Below the pieces are notes generated by a model. It saw only the letters and a program-made list of their open reading frames with translations, did not search any database and was not told the origin of the DNA. Shown one piece after another: positions 1 through 9,017 of a stretch of 64,000 nucleotides of DNA (position 1 is its first letter; the number at the start of each line of letters is the position of its first letter). Made by a program: the position numbers and the translations under genes. The stretch lies in contig NZ_CP168900.1 in the NCBI RefSeq assembly GCF_041765605.1, forward strand, positions 2,496,001 through 2,560,000. The letters are read 5' to 3'. The DNA comes from Listeria monocytogenes. Its GTDB lineage: Bacteria > Bacillota > Bacilli > Lactobacillales > Listeriaceae.

Positions 1-357
1 ATCTGGAAAGCAAGTGAACATAGTTTGCGTAGGATAAATCATGATACTGGTTACATTCGTAAAATAAGCATTTCCTAGCATTTGTAAATCTTCATCTGTA
101 AGGTAATTGGTAAAATAACCCAACCCTAGAGATGTCACCGCATCCACATCATCTTGGGTAATTACATCTGTCACATCTTTTTTACCAAAGTTCTCCACCA
201 TATCTTCTGCTAAATTTTCATCCGGAAAAACATCAATTATTCTAGCTGGTAATGGATATACATCTGTCTCATTTGCACTTGCATCTATCGCTTTAAATGA
301 GACAACCCCGATAATAACTATGCTAAATACCAAGAATAATCTAAATAGATTTTTCAT
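1..357 (-). CDS. Secreted internalin-like LRR protein, N-terminal part (runs off the window)
   Basis: Only the first 119 codons lie in the window. They show a signal peptide (MKNLFRLFLVF, then a hydrophobic stretch ending near ASA-NE at about residue 28). The next segment matches the internalin N-cap, with PLPARIIDVFPDENLAEDM followed by VTDVITQDDVDAVTSL. The complete LRR protein at 4355-5299 has the same layout (PLPAPIIEAFPVEAIAEAI, TITQADLDTMTLI), so the two are paralogues. The ATG at 357 follows a GGAGGAGA Shine-Dalgarno and lies about 50 bp below the 6-glucosyltransferase gene, which suggests it is the last known gene of that operon. LRR number and any cell-wall anchor cannot be seen. Confidence 0.8.
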   Translation of the reverse strand, partial: MKNLFRLFLVFSIVIIGVVSFKAIDASANETDVYPLPARIIDVFPDENLAEDMVENFGKKDVTDVITQDDVDAVTSLGLGYFTNYLTDEDLQMLGNAYFTNVTSIMIYPTQTMFTCFPD

Positions 358-379
358 CCTATCTCCTCCAATTTATAAA

Positions 380-400
380 GGACGGGGAAATTCCGCGCCC
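380..400 (-). terminator. Intergenic hairpin before the distal LRR gene
   Basis: A ten-pair stem (GGGCGCGGAA with TTTCCCCGTCC, one mismatch and one wobble) is followed on the minus strand by a short T-rich run. It lies between the GH31 gene at 408 and the LRR start at 357. It could be a weak terminator that lowers expression of the distal gene, or a stabilising 3' hairpin. Confidence 0.4.
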
Positions 401-407
401 TTCTATA

Positions 408-3400
408 TTATTCTGCGGATGGCACAACTCTTACATTATCAATGTGAATGCTCGTTCCTCCTGGGGAATCCATTTGGAAACTAGTATTAATATTGCCTGT
501 TGTTACTTTGACATCCTTTATTGTTACATAATGCCAAACGTCATCTGCAACTAAGTCAATTGTTTTACCATCGCTGCTATCATAATTATTAACCGTCATT
601 TGTGCTTTTGCTGCATCATCGTTGCTTACTTTCACCCATGCTTCAACGTCGTAATTCGCATTATTAACTGGAACTGCGATTTGTTGAGCGAGTGTTTGTT
701 TGTAAGCGCCAGGTAAGTAGAAATAAGCGCTCTGTTTGCCAAATGCTGGTGATTCTGGAGGATTGACACCTGAGCCGCTATCAACGCCGTATGCTTTGTC
801 CTGTCCATCAGGATGAGACTCTACCCAATTCGTCGTTGCCGCTGCATCCCGCTCAAATCCGCCATTATCGAGTAGATTTACTTCCGACTGTACTGGTGAA
901 TTGATTGGCTCAGCCGAAACAAGAATTCTATCGATATTTACATTACCAGTAGTTTCGCCGTCTCTTAGGAAGGTAATTTTATTGGTTCCTGCTTTTAAGT
1001 TCACAGCTTTTTCTGTATCTGACCAAATATTCCAGTTTTCACCTTCGGAAGGGAAAGTTACGCGAGAGTTGTAGTCACCATTCGTATATAAATCGAGTGT
1101 TTGTGGCATGCCAGTTCCATTTGCTGTTCGTGTGTTTAGTACGTACTCGCCGTCAGCTGGTACATCCACTTCAAACTTAATTTCATCTCCTGCTGCTCCA
1201 AATCCACCAACAAAACCTTCTCCACTATAGAACCAGTGATCGTTCGCCACTTTTAAAGTGCCGGCAAGGTCCGCTTCTTCTGCTTCGACTTTTGCTACAG
1301 TTGGTGTGAAACCAATATTTACTTTGTCTAGTGATACTTGATCAGCTTTATCGCCTGTGTCCGTTACCACTTTATAAGAAATACTATTTTTCCCTGCTGA
1401 AAGTGGTAATGTTTCGGACTGAACTGACCAATCGGTGTTTGGTTTTAGCGTGGTTTGTTTTACATAATCACCATTGACAAAAATACTTAATGCTTGGTTA
1501 TCTGAGGAAGCATTTTTGTAAGTTAGGTCCACATTATAGTCACCAGAGTCTTTTACATTTGCATAGATAGTAGTTCCGGCGCCGTCTTTATCGTAGCCAT
1601 CCACATACGTTTTTTCAGCAACCGGTTTATCAGCAACTGTATCAGCAAAATTGGATCCTGTTTCCATTTCGTATGCTCCTGTTTGTACGACACTTGCAGA
1701 ACCTGAAGTTGTAATGACAGTATCTGCATCAGCTTGAGCTGGTACTTTTACGTATGTTACTGCTCCGTAAACATCGCTACCTACAGCATATCCGCTACCA
1801 TCGGCATTTTCTAAAGCGGATAAATCGTCATAAACTTTGCTATCTGCGCCATTTACTTGGACACTTTCAGCCGCATTTCCGTGTAGTTTTACAATGTAAT
1901 TCTCTGTGTCGGCTTTATAACTTCCTTCTTTCGCACCAATCGTGAAAGTACTAGTATCAGCTGATTTTGAAGTAGTCATTTTTTGTTTTAGATAGGTATC
2001 TTTTTCATAATCAAAAGATTTTCCGTCGTCGTCGTAATGTGTAAAGGAGGTCTCTTTATCTGATGCAAAAGTGTCTAAATAAATTGTTTTGACTGCGGAT
2101 TCGCCAACATAGTTTTGTGGTTGTTGCATTGGCATAATGGCACCTTGTTTAACAAACATCGGCACATCCGTCCAGTCGTCATCATTCACTTCATAACTGA
2201 TTGTTTGATTCCCTTCGTATACGTCACCGCGGTTGTAGTCAATCCATGTTCCTGCTGGCAAATAAATATCACGAGAACCCGCTCCTTCTTCTAAAACAGG
2301 TGCCGCAAGTAATCCATCACCAAACATCCACTCATCTGTTAAATTAACTACATTTTCATCAGTAGGATTATCAAACGTAAGTGGTTGAACTAGACCAACA
2401 CCAGAGTCATAGGCTTGACGTTCATAAGCATACATATAAGGAATCATTGAGTAGCGCCAAGTCATGCTACTTTTAGCAACTTCTTCCGCCGTGCCACCAT
2501 AGAACCAAGGTTGACGTTGTTGATTTTGATTCCCATGCGTACGGAAAACTGGAACTAGAGAACTAAATTCCATCCAACGACTATAAAGTTCTGGATCCGG
2601 GTTTAATACTTGGCCCGAATTGGCATTGAAACCACCTGTATCCATGCCCCATTTTGTCTGTCCTAAATTAATTGTCGAAAGCATTGTACTAGGTTGTTCT
2701 TGCATACCATTTGCCCAGTCAATAACTTCGCCTTTTTTCCACTGAACGCCGATATCTCCGGACCAAGTAGAAGTAGAATAACGCTGTGCGCCTGGGTAGA
2801 AGGTTCTTCCTGTTTGCCAAACACGTTCATTTGTATAGTCGCGTTGGCCTTCATACATAGCTTCTGATGTAAATCCAGTTGTGAAATTACCAAACCAATA
2901 ATCGGCTCCATTAGAAGATACTTTGTCTGTTTCATCATTCCACCAACCGACAATTCCTTTATCTAGGGCATCCTCAGAATGTGACCACCACCAATTACGT
3001 TCATCTTCGTTGTATGGGTCAATACTTCTTACCGTTACAGGGAACGCATAGTCTTCATACGCAGATTGCCCTGGATACCAGTAACCATTTGCTTCTGCAT
3101 CTTTCCCTTGTTGTGTAGCTGTTCCATCTTCTAAATTAGTTACGACACGCGGTTTTGTAATCCCAATCATTTTTACACCAAGTGCATCCATATCAGATTT
3201 TAACGTTGTGTCTTTTGCTGATGGGAAGTTTTCTGTATTCCAAGCAAACTCGCCATAATCGCCACCATACGTAGGGTCTCCGTAGAATTTCCAATCATAA
3301 TCAAACGCGAAGGAATCAATTGGGATGCCTTTCGCACGATACGTATTAATGTTTTCTCTAAATTCCGCTTCGTTTGTTCCCCACTCAAAGTTAGAGAATC

Positions 3401-4343
3401 CAAGCGACCATTTTGGCATCATTGGAGTATGCCCAGTTACATCAGCATAAGAAGACATAATTTCTTCGGGCTCACCAGACATTAAATACATCTCTACATT
3501 TTCTTTCACGTAACGACGACCTTCAACCACTGTATCGCCGTAATAAAACTCTAATTTTTCTTCATCTGAAACGGAATACGGGTACCCGCCATCACTATCT
3601 ACAAGTAAGCCATATCCTGCTGTAGACCACATGAACGGACCTCCTGCATTACCTTGCTGACCCGCTTGTGCAGTCTTATTACTATCGGCCGCAGTATTAT
3701 CTCGTTCCATGCCCAGGTCTCCGTCACTAAAACTAATTCCATAGGCACCGTAAACATGGTCAGAAGCGCCGCGCTTAAATCTAACACCGCCATCAAAAAT
3801 CCCGCCATCTGCTGATTCAGACAATAACGTTTTCCCATTTTTATCTTTAAAAGTCATTCGTGCCGGCTCTTTAGCAATTTCTAGCGTACATTCATCTGTT
3901 GAAATTATCATTGGATCTGATTCCAAGTCAATGGTCACACCAATCGCTGTGAAAGTTGCATTCGGATCAATCATAGGTGTAGATGGACTATTTTCGATAT
4001 TGCGTGGTCGCAAATTCACCTTAAGCAAATTATTCGCTAGCGGGGAAATTTCCAAGTAATCATCTTCTGCTTCATCCCCGTTATCAATTTTAAGCGTGAT
4101 GACATTATCAGTCACCGTTGCTTCAAGGACATTTCCAAGTCCTTCCTCCGCACTTAATTTCGCATATTCTTCTTTGCTAAGTTGCTTCGCGGCTCCTGTA
4201 TTCGCTTCTTTTTTCACTTCTTTTTCTTTCGTCTCTTCCGCTTTCACTTCCACTTGTAACGGCTGAGTTATCCCTAAATTCAGCCAAACGAGTGGTACAA
4301 CAGCCAAACTGACACAAACTTGTTTCATACCTTTTTTCATCAT
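408..4343 (-). CDS. Secreted GH31 6-alpha-glucosyltransferase of cycloalternan synthesis (CtsZ / Lmo2444 type)
   Basis: This 1311-residue protein has a signal peptide (to about residue 35) and a GH31 barrel. The likely nucleophile is Asp470 in GWWNDETDK and the acid/base Asp530 in TWSGDIGVQW. Three C-terminal beta-sandwich modules follow: two CBM35-like (about 890-1010 and 1015-1145) and a third carbohydrate-binding-like module (about 1155-1311). In Arthrobacter, CtsZ (about 1284 residues) transfers glucose to the non-reducing end of alpha-1,4-glucans through a 1,6 bond, and a partner enzyme then cyclises the product. Size, modules and neighbour match that pair. The Listeria homologue Lmo2444 is reported in an alpha-glucan pathway. 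The start (MMKK) has two adjacent ATGs behind AAGGGGCGAG. Assignment as transferase rather than hydrolase rests on family and context. Confidence 0.82.
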   Translation of the reverse strand: MMKKGMKQVCVSLAVVPLVWLNLGITQPLQVEVKAEETKEKEVKKEANTGAAKQLSKEEYAKLSAEEGLGNVLEATVTDNVITLKIDNGDEAEDDYLEISPLANNLLKVNLRPRNIENSPSTPMIDPNATFTAIGVTIDLESDPMIISTDECTLEIAKEPARMTFKDKNGKTLLSESADGGIFDGGVRFKRGASDHVYGAYGISFSDGDLGMERDNTAADSNKTAQAGQQGNAGGPFMWSTAGYGLLVDSDGGYPYSVSDEEKLEFYYGDTVVEGRRYVKENVEMYLMSGEPEEIMSSYADVTGHTPMMPKWSLGFSNFEWGTNEAEFRENINTYRAKGIPIDSFAFDYDWKFYGDPTYGGDYGEFAWNTENFPSAKDTTLKSDMDALGVKMIGITKPRVVTNLEDGTATQQGKDAEANGYWYPGQSAYEDYAFPVTVRSIDPYNEDERNWWWSHSEDALDKGIVGWWNDETDKVSSNGADYWFGNFTTGFTSEAMYEGQRDYTNERVWQTGRTFYPGAQRYSTSTWSGDIGVQWKKGEVIDWANGMQEQPSTMLSTINLGQTKWGMDTGGFNANSGQVLNPDPELYSRWMEFSSLVPVFRTHGNQNQQRQPWFYGGTAEEVAKSSMTWRYSMIPYMYAYERQAYDSGVGLVQPLTFDNPTDENVVNLTDEWMFGDGLLAAPVLEEGAGSRDIYLPAGTWIDYNRGDVYEGNQTISYEVNDDDWTDVPMFVKQGAIMPMQQPQNYVGESAVKTIYLDTFASDKETSFTHYDDDGKSFDYEKDTYLKQKMTTSKSADTSTFTIGAKEGSYKADTENYIVKLHGNAAESVQVNGADSKVYDDLSALENADGSGYAVGSDVYGAVTYVKVPAQADADTVITTSGSASVVQTGAYEMETGSNFADTVADKPVAEKTYVDGYDKDGAGTTIYANVKDSGDYNVDLTYKNASSDNQALSIFVNGDYVKQTTLKPNTDWSVQSETLPLSAGKNSISYKVVTDTGDKADQVSLDKVNIGFTPTVAKVEAEEADLAGTLKVANDHWFYSGEGFVGGFGAAGDEIKFEVDVPADGEYVLNTRTANGTGMPQTLDLYTNGDYNSRVTFPSEGENWNIWSDTEKAVNLKAGTNKITFLRDGETTGNVNIDRILVSAEPINSPVQSEVNLLDNGGFERDAAATTNWVESHPDGQDKAYGVDSGSGVNPPESPAFGKQSAYFYLPGAYKQTLAQQIAVPVNNANYDVEAWVKVSNDDAAKAQMTVNNYDSSDGKTIDLVADDVWHYVTIKDVKVTTGNINTSFQMDSPGGTSIHIDNVRVVPSAE

Positions 4344-4354
4344 CTCGCCCCTTT

Positions 4355-5299
4355 TTATTCTGTAATAGTTACTGGGAAATCATACCAACCCGTATATTCT
4401 CCCGAGTTATAACCTAATGAAATTTCTAGCAAATGCTCTCCCGGTTGTAAGCCCGCTGTTTCAATTTTGTACATGTACGAACCATCATAGGTCGGATAAG
4501 GTGGTTCATAAAGCGTTCTGCCATTATCCTTAATAATAATTAAATCGTGTTTACTTGGTGCGATAAAATCTAATGCTTGGTAAATAAAAGGAACAAAAAC
4601 TTCTAAGTTCTCTCCTTGTTTAATCGTTGTATGAGGATAAGTTGCTGTCTGGTTAGCAAATGAATGTGTACTTAATTGTCCTGATAGAAAGATATCTTCC
4701 GGAATAGAAATTAAATGATTCTCATTAAGAAGTAGTGAATCTAAGTTAGGCATATTCATCCAAATATCTTCCGCTACATAACCAGAAAGTCCAGCATCCG
4801 AAATGTTAATACTTTCTAGTGCTTCCATTCCAACAAACTTTGGAATATTAAAGCCAAAATTATTTTGACTCAAATCAGCATTGGTTAAGTTAGGATAGTT
4901 TGCATCTGGAAAAAGAGTAATATTAGCCCCATTTGCTTCAATATTTTCTAAAGCAGGAAGCGCATCAGATAAATCAGGCAGTTCTCCAATATTATTACTC
5001 CATATCGCTAATTCAATCGCGTTTGTAAATACTTCATTGTTTAGTACGCTTAAGTCTTCCCCCGTTAAACCCAATGAGGGCAAAGGAATAAGAGTCATTG
5101 TATCCAAATCTGCTTGCGTAATCGTGTCATTTACAGAATCTTTATCTAGTTCTCCCGCAATCGCCTCCGCTATCGCTTCCACAGGAAAAGCCTCAATAAT
5201 AGGCGCTGGTAAGGGAACTGTATCCGCTTGTGCTTTTATAGTTGGTGCAAATAATATGCAACAAAAAGCTATAAATGCTAGCCCAATTATTTTTTTCAT
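4355..5299 (-). CDS. Secreted internalin-like LRR protein (Lmo2445 type)
   Basis: The 314-residue product has a signal peptide ending near AQA-DT (about residue 26), an internalin N-cap (about 30-80), and roughly five leucine-rich repeats (about 90-205; for example PNLDSLLLNENHLISIP). A C-terminal Ig-like beta region follows (about 215-314). There is no LPXTG motif, GW module or membrane tail, so it should be released from the cell, like the small secreted internalins (InlC/InlP group). It sits between the two GH31 genes, 11 bp upstream of the 6-glucosyltransferase start, so it is co-transcribed with enzymes of glucan metabolism. The ligand is unknown; a host-protein or a polysaccharide partner are both possible. 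Confidence 0.85.
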   Translation of the reverse strand: MKKIIGLAFIAFCCILFAPTIKAQADTVPLPAPIIEAFPVEAIAEAIAGELDKDSVNDTITQADLDTMTLIPLPSLGLTGEDLSVLNNEVFTNAIELAIWSNNIGELPDLSDALPALENIEANGANITLFPDANYPNLTNADLSQNNFGFNIPKFVGMEALESINISDAGLSGYVAEDIWMNMPNLDSLLLNENHLISIPEDIFLSGQLSTHSFANQTATYPHTTIKQGENLEVFVPFIYQALDFIAPSKHDLIIIKDNGRTLYEPPYPTYDGSYMYKIETAGLQPGEHLLEISLGYNSGEYTGWYDFPVTITE

Positions 5300-5320
5300 T
5301 CAGTTCAATCCTTTCAACAT

Positions 5321-5351
5321 AGCCACCCTCTCTATCCATAAAAGGGTGGCT
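5321..5351 (-). other. Intercistronic stem-loop between the CAFE and LRR genes
   Basis: An eight-pair perfect stem (AGCCACCC with GGGTGGCT) encloses a 15-nt loop. On the transcribed strand no U-run follows; the LRR Shine-Dalgarno AAAGGATT comes next. It therefore looks like an mRNA-stabilising or processing element rather than a terminator. Confidence 0.5.
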
Positions 5352-5359
5352 TATTGGAT

Positions 5360-8300
5360 TTATTTCTTAAATACTACGTGGTCAAAATTTATTCCCGCTG
5401 TATCATCTGCTTCAAAATCAAATACAACTTGGTTATTACCAGCTTGCAAGGTTACTGGAACTTCTATCGTGCTCCAAGTATCCCAATCAGCTGTTTTCGG
5501 TAAAGTAATTTGTTGTTTTTTACCGTTGATATATACGGTTCTAGTTGCATCTTCTACGCCAGCGCTATAGCGAACTTCCATTGTATAATCAGAAGCGCCA
5601 TCTACTGCGTCTACATCAAACTCTACTGCTTCTTTTTCTGCATCAAAGCCGGCTACAAAACCAGTACCAGTATATCCCGCATGATCACTTGCAGTACTTA
5701 CATTTGTCAGATGAGCAAATTCCGCTTCGTATGGTGCATGGTTTACACCGTTTAAAACGATTGCTTGTTTGGCATCTTTTGCCGCTGCTTTTACATATGT
5801 TAAGTTTTGTACTGTATCATAGTAGTAACCTGTCGTTGCTTCATTAAATGCACCTAGCGTATCCGCTTTAGCTACATCTGCCCCGTCAATCGTTACACTT
5901 GTAGGTTCTGTACTGAAAACTTGCATCGTTGTTTCATCCGCCATTGCTGGAAGATCTACGGAAACTTTTTCATTTGCAAAGTCTTCAGAAACACTGATGT
6001 CACACATTTCTCCGCCGTTTACATCATCATAGAAACTATATTCGCTATCTCCAGATGGATAAACTCGGAATGTTAAATTATCATAGGATTTTAAATCGTT
6101 TCCGACGTTTTGACCAAGTTGGTAGCCATCTGTCATATTCATCGGAATAATCGCTCCAGCTTTTGCAAATACAGGAAGCGTATCTACATCTGCATAATAC
6201 GAAATTGTTTCGCCACCTGGATGAATTCCGCCGTTCCAAAGATCAACCCATTCGCCTTCTGGTAGATAAACTTCTTTTTCTGTTTGACCTTCTTGAACGA
6301 TTGGCGCTACAAGTAAATCGTCACCGAACATATACTGTTCATCTAAATCACGCGCATTGATATCTTCCGGATAATCCATGGCCATTTGGCGCATCATCGA
6401 TTTACCATTATCCGCCGTATCTTTTGCCGCTGTATAAATATAAGGAAGTAAATTCATTCGTGTGTATAGATATTTTTGGAATGTCGGTAAAATGGTTTCG
6501 TCGCCTGTTCTAGCTACCGCGTTCCAAGGTGAACGTTCTTCACTTGGCGATGGATCTGATTTTTCCGAGTGGAATTGCATAATCGGTGCAAAAGCTGCCA
6601 TCGCAGTTGCGCGTTTATATAGTTCTGCTGTTGGATAGTCTCCCGTAAATCCAGCCATATCCCACGCCCAGTATGAAACACCTGAAGTTGAAGCACTAAG
6701 TCCAGCTTTTAATGAAGCTTGGAAAGAGTCAAATGTGGAAGTTTGATCTCCTGACCAGTAAATACCAGATTTTTGTGCACCAGAAGTTCCTGAACGACTA
6801 AACGAAACTGCTTCTGGATTAATACTTTTCGCAAAATCAAAATAACTTGAAACGTAGTCAGTTGGATAACGGTTTCTCATTTCTTGTCCTTTTTCACCGT
6901 TAGAGAAAGTTGTATCACGTCCCCAAACCATTTCTCCACCATCTGTCTTAAATCCGTCAATCCCTACTTCTGTTAATAAATACTCACGCTGAGAAGTCCA
7001 CCAATCTACAGCATCTTTATTAGTGAAGTCTAGTAAAATCCCATTTCCGAACCACTGAGATGCCGGAACTCGGTAAGGAGCCCCTGTTCCATCGTCCGCA
7101 CTATACCCTTGGCCTATCATGTATGCTTCATCATTATCTCTTTGTTCATATACTGTACCATCATCTTTTAATACTGGAACTTGCCATAAAACGATATTCA
7201 TACCTGCATCATGGACACTATCCACCATAGCTTTAGGATCAGTCCATTTCCCGTTGAAAGTAAAATCGTCATAGCTAAATGCTTCCCCGTTTTTCTTTGC
7301 TGTATAGGTCGCATTGTTCCAAATATAGTAAGTTTCTTCATCACTCCATTGTTCTAATACAAAACCTGTTGCTGGAATATCATTTGCCTTTGCATTAGAA
7401 AGTGCAGAGCTTACATCGGATTCTCTATCCCACTCGTTTGCTGACATCCAAAGTCCAAAAGCCCATTTTGGTAGCAAAGTCGTTTTCCCTGTTATATCCG
7501 TGTAGTTATTTACGATATCATTTTGATCTTTCCCGCTAATAACATAGTAATCAAGCATATTCGTCATATCGCCATCATTATCCAATACAAAACTATATTT
7601 ATCTTCTACTTTAGAAGCCATTTGGAACTGTGAATGGAAATCAGAATTGACATACATCCCGTATTTATTAGCACTTACAAAAAATGGTACCGCTAAATAG
7701 GTTCTTTCTGTCTGTGCTTGATCTTGATACTCATTGTATACGTATGTCTCTACATCTTTTCCGCGTTGGTTAATCGTGTCATAACGTTCACCAAAACCAT
7801 AAAATGCTTCGTCGCTTGGTGTCATAAAGTTATTTTGGTATTGATTAATGACATTTTTTCCATCTGTTAACCAACCCAAGCTATTAGCTGTTGTATATTC
7901 ACTTGTAAGTAACGTGCCATCCGCTTGGTGCACTTCCATACGATAAGGTGATTTCTGGATTTCAATGCTTAAATCTTCGGTTGTTACGGTCACTTTTTCC
8001 GCCGTATCTTCTACAGTGTATCCAGTTTTTCCAGCATGTCCCGTTTCTTTACCAGTTGGTGAAAGTTCCATACGTAGTGTGTCTAAATCTTCAAATGAAA
8101 GATATAACTTCGGTGAAAAATCTCCTGCTGTTGCTGTCATATTCAAAGTAATAGAATCGCCATTATCCACTACGCTAGTAACATCTTGCACATATTCCCA
8201 ATCCGTTACGTAAAATGTAAATGGACCGCTTTCATAGGCTGTTCCTCCATTTGTGGAACCTTTCGTTGTATAAGTAATTTCATCGCCTTTTTCAAATTTG

Positions 8301-8635
8301 CCTAGGTCTGCTTTCCAGTATGTGTTATTGCCACTGTTGTAATCATAAGCAGCTGTGACGTTTTCTTGTGCAACACCATTCTTGGTCCACTCGACCCAAA
8401 CATTTTGGCCGTCTTCAATTGGCCAAGTGGTAATATTTAGAATGACATCTTCGCCAGCCTTTGGATCTCTTGGCGATCGTTCTGTCGGCTGAACGGAATA
8501 TAAATCATCATCCCCATAAGGCGAGTGATATTCCCCGTCCATTGCGAAAACATTCGTCCCAAATCCGCTTAAGCAACTAAAAATTAGTATCCCTAGAATA
8601 AAAACTAAACTGCATTTTCTCGTTCTTCGCTTCAT
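5360..8635 (-). CDS. Secreted GH31 cycloalternan-forming enzyme (3-alpha-isomaltosyltransferase, CtsY / Lmo2446 type)
   Basis: This is a 1091-residue secreted protein, almost exactly the length of Arthrobacter CtsY. A signal peptide (about 1-31) is followed by an N-terminal beta-sandwich (about 45-150) and a GH31 catalytic domain. The likely nucleophile is Asp565 in FKTDGGE and the acid/base Asp630 in YWSGDQTS. A CBM35 occupies about 967-1091. The family transfers isomaltosyl units by 1,3 linkage and closes them into the cyclic tetrasaccharide cycloalternan, using the product of the 6-glucosyltransferase encoded two genes downstream. The start follows GGGAGGAAAGTGAG. It is the first gene of the operon, with a good SigA-type promoter upstream. 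Uptake and degradation genes are not in this window. Confidence 0.85.
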   Translation of the reverse strand: MKRRTRKCSLVFILGILIFSCLSGFGTNVFAMDGEYHSPYGDDDLYSVQPTERSPRDPKAGEDVILNITTWPIEDGQNVWVEWTKNGVAQENVTAAYDYNSGNNTYWKADLGKFEKGDEITYTTKGSTNGGTAYESGPFTFYVTDWEYVQDVTSVVDNGDSITLNMTATAGDFSPKLYLSFEDLDTLRMELSPTGKETGHAGKTGYTVEDTAEKVTVTTEDLSIEIQKSPYRMEVHQADGTLLTSEYTTANSLGWLTDGKNVINQYQNNFMTPSDEAFYGFGERYDTINQRGKDVETYVYNEYQDQAQTERTYLAVPFFVSANKYGMYVNSDFHSQFQMASKVEDKYSFVLDNDGDMTNMLDYYVISGKDQNDIVNNYTDITGKTTLLPKWAFGLWMSANEWDRESDVSSALSNAKANDIPATGFVLEQWSDEETYYIWNNATYTAKKNGEAFSYDDFTFNGKWTDPKAMVDSVHDAGMNIVLWQVPVLKDDGTVYEQRDNDEAYMIGQGYSADDGTGAPYRVPASQWFGNGILLDFTNKDAVDWWTSQREYLLTEVGIDGFKTDGGEMVWGRDTTFSNGEKGQEMRNRYPTDYVSSYFDFAKSINPEAVSFSRSGTSGAQKSGIYWSGDQTSTFDSFQASLKAGLSASTSGVSYWAWDMAGFTGDYPTAELYKRATAMAAFAPIMQFHSEKSDPSPSEERSPWNAVARTGDETILPTFQKYLYTRMNLLPYIYTAAKDTADNGKSMMRQMAMDYPEDINARDLDEQYMFGDDLLVAPIVQEGQTEKEVYLPEGEWVDLWNGGIHPGGETISYYADVDTLPVFAKAGAIIPMNMTDGYQLGQNVGNDLKSYDNLTFRVYPSGDSEYSFYDDVNGGEMCDISVSEDFANEKVSVDLPAMADETTMQVFSTEPTSVTIDGADVAKADTLGAFNEATTGYYYDTVQNLTYVKAAAKDAKQAIVLNGVNHAPYEAEFAHLTNVSTASDHAGYTGTGFVAGFDAEKEAVEFDVDAVDGASDYTMEVRYSAGVEDATRTVYINGKKQQITLPKTADWDTWSTIEVPVTLQAGNNQVVFDFEADDTAGINFDHVVFKK

Positions 8636-8674
8636 CTCACTTTCCTCCCTTAATTCACCTTTTTTACTAAAAAT

Positions 8675-8702
8675 ATACTACTTTCGATGTGTTATTTTGC
8701 AA
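8675..8702 (-). promoter_or_regulatory. Probable promoter of the cycloalternan/LRR operon
   Basis: On the minus strand, TTGCAA (8702-8697) and TAGTAT (8680-8675) are separated by 16 bp, about 40 bp before the start codon at 8635. The match to the SigA consensus is good but was found by eye. Confidence 0.5.
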
Positions 8703-8732
8703 AATTATTAATTTTAGAATATCTATATTGTG

Positions 8733-8746
8733 TATGTAATCACATA
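8733..8746. promoter_or_regulatory. PlcR-like palindrome upstream of the operon promoter
   Basis: A 14-bp palindrome with one mismatched pair (TATGTAATCACATA on the plus strand) has the TATG...CATA half-sites of PlcR boxes, with a spacer two bases shorter than the Bacillus consensus. It lies about 30 bp upstream of the -35 hexamer at 8697-8702, where an activator would bind. The divergent gene at 9018 encodes a regulator of the matching superfamily. Binding is an inference. Confidence 0.45.
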
Positions 8747-8902
8747 ATGTTATAATTCTTTCACAGATAAACTAAAAACATCCACATTCTTACTAATTTC
8801 GCAAAAAAACGCAACTATGCAAGACCACTATTCATGGAAAAACAATAATTGCGTTTATCAGAAGACCTCACTTAAACAACTCTAGAATAACCAATTAACA
8901 CT

Positions 8903-8919
8903 TGTTAAAAAAGTTAACA
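8903..8919. repeat. Short inverted repeat in the leader of the Rgg/PlcR-like gene
   Basis: TGTTAA and TTAACA are separated by five bases, about 100 bp upstream of the start at 9018. It may be an autoregulatory site. The sequence is AT-rich, so chance is a real possibility. The remainder of the 8747-9017 gap shows no clear promoter or reading frame. Confidence 0.25.
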
Positions 8920-9017
8920 TGTCTTCTCCCTCCTTTTTCATCTATACAGAAATTCTAACTTACACGACTTACATAAAATTAAAATACATCAAATTTGAAC
9001 AAATGGAGCTGTGTTTT

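Noticed and set aside
5037-5570. A 177-codon plus-strand open frame opposite the LRR and cycloalternan genes.
   Set aside because: It is antisense to two well-supported genes, with no ribosome site and low-complexity Ser/Ala content, typical of a shadow frame.
8719-8750. TGTGATTACATACA on the minus strand as a CcpA cre site for the cycloalternan operon.
   Set aside because: It lacks the central CG and has about four mismatches to the cre consensus; a PlcR-like palindrome explains the symmetry better.
8807-8856. AAACGCAA and TTGCGTTT arms in the gap before the regulator gene, considered as a terminator or operator.
   Set aside because: The arms are only eight bases with a 34-nt loop and no T-run; the structure would be weak.
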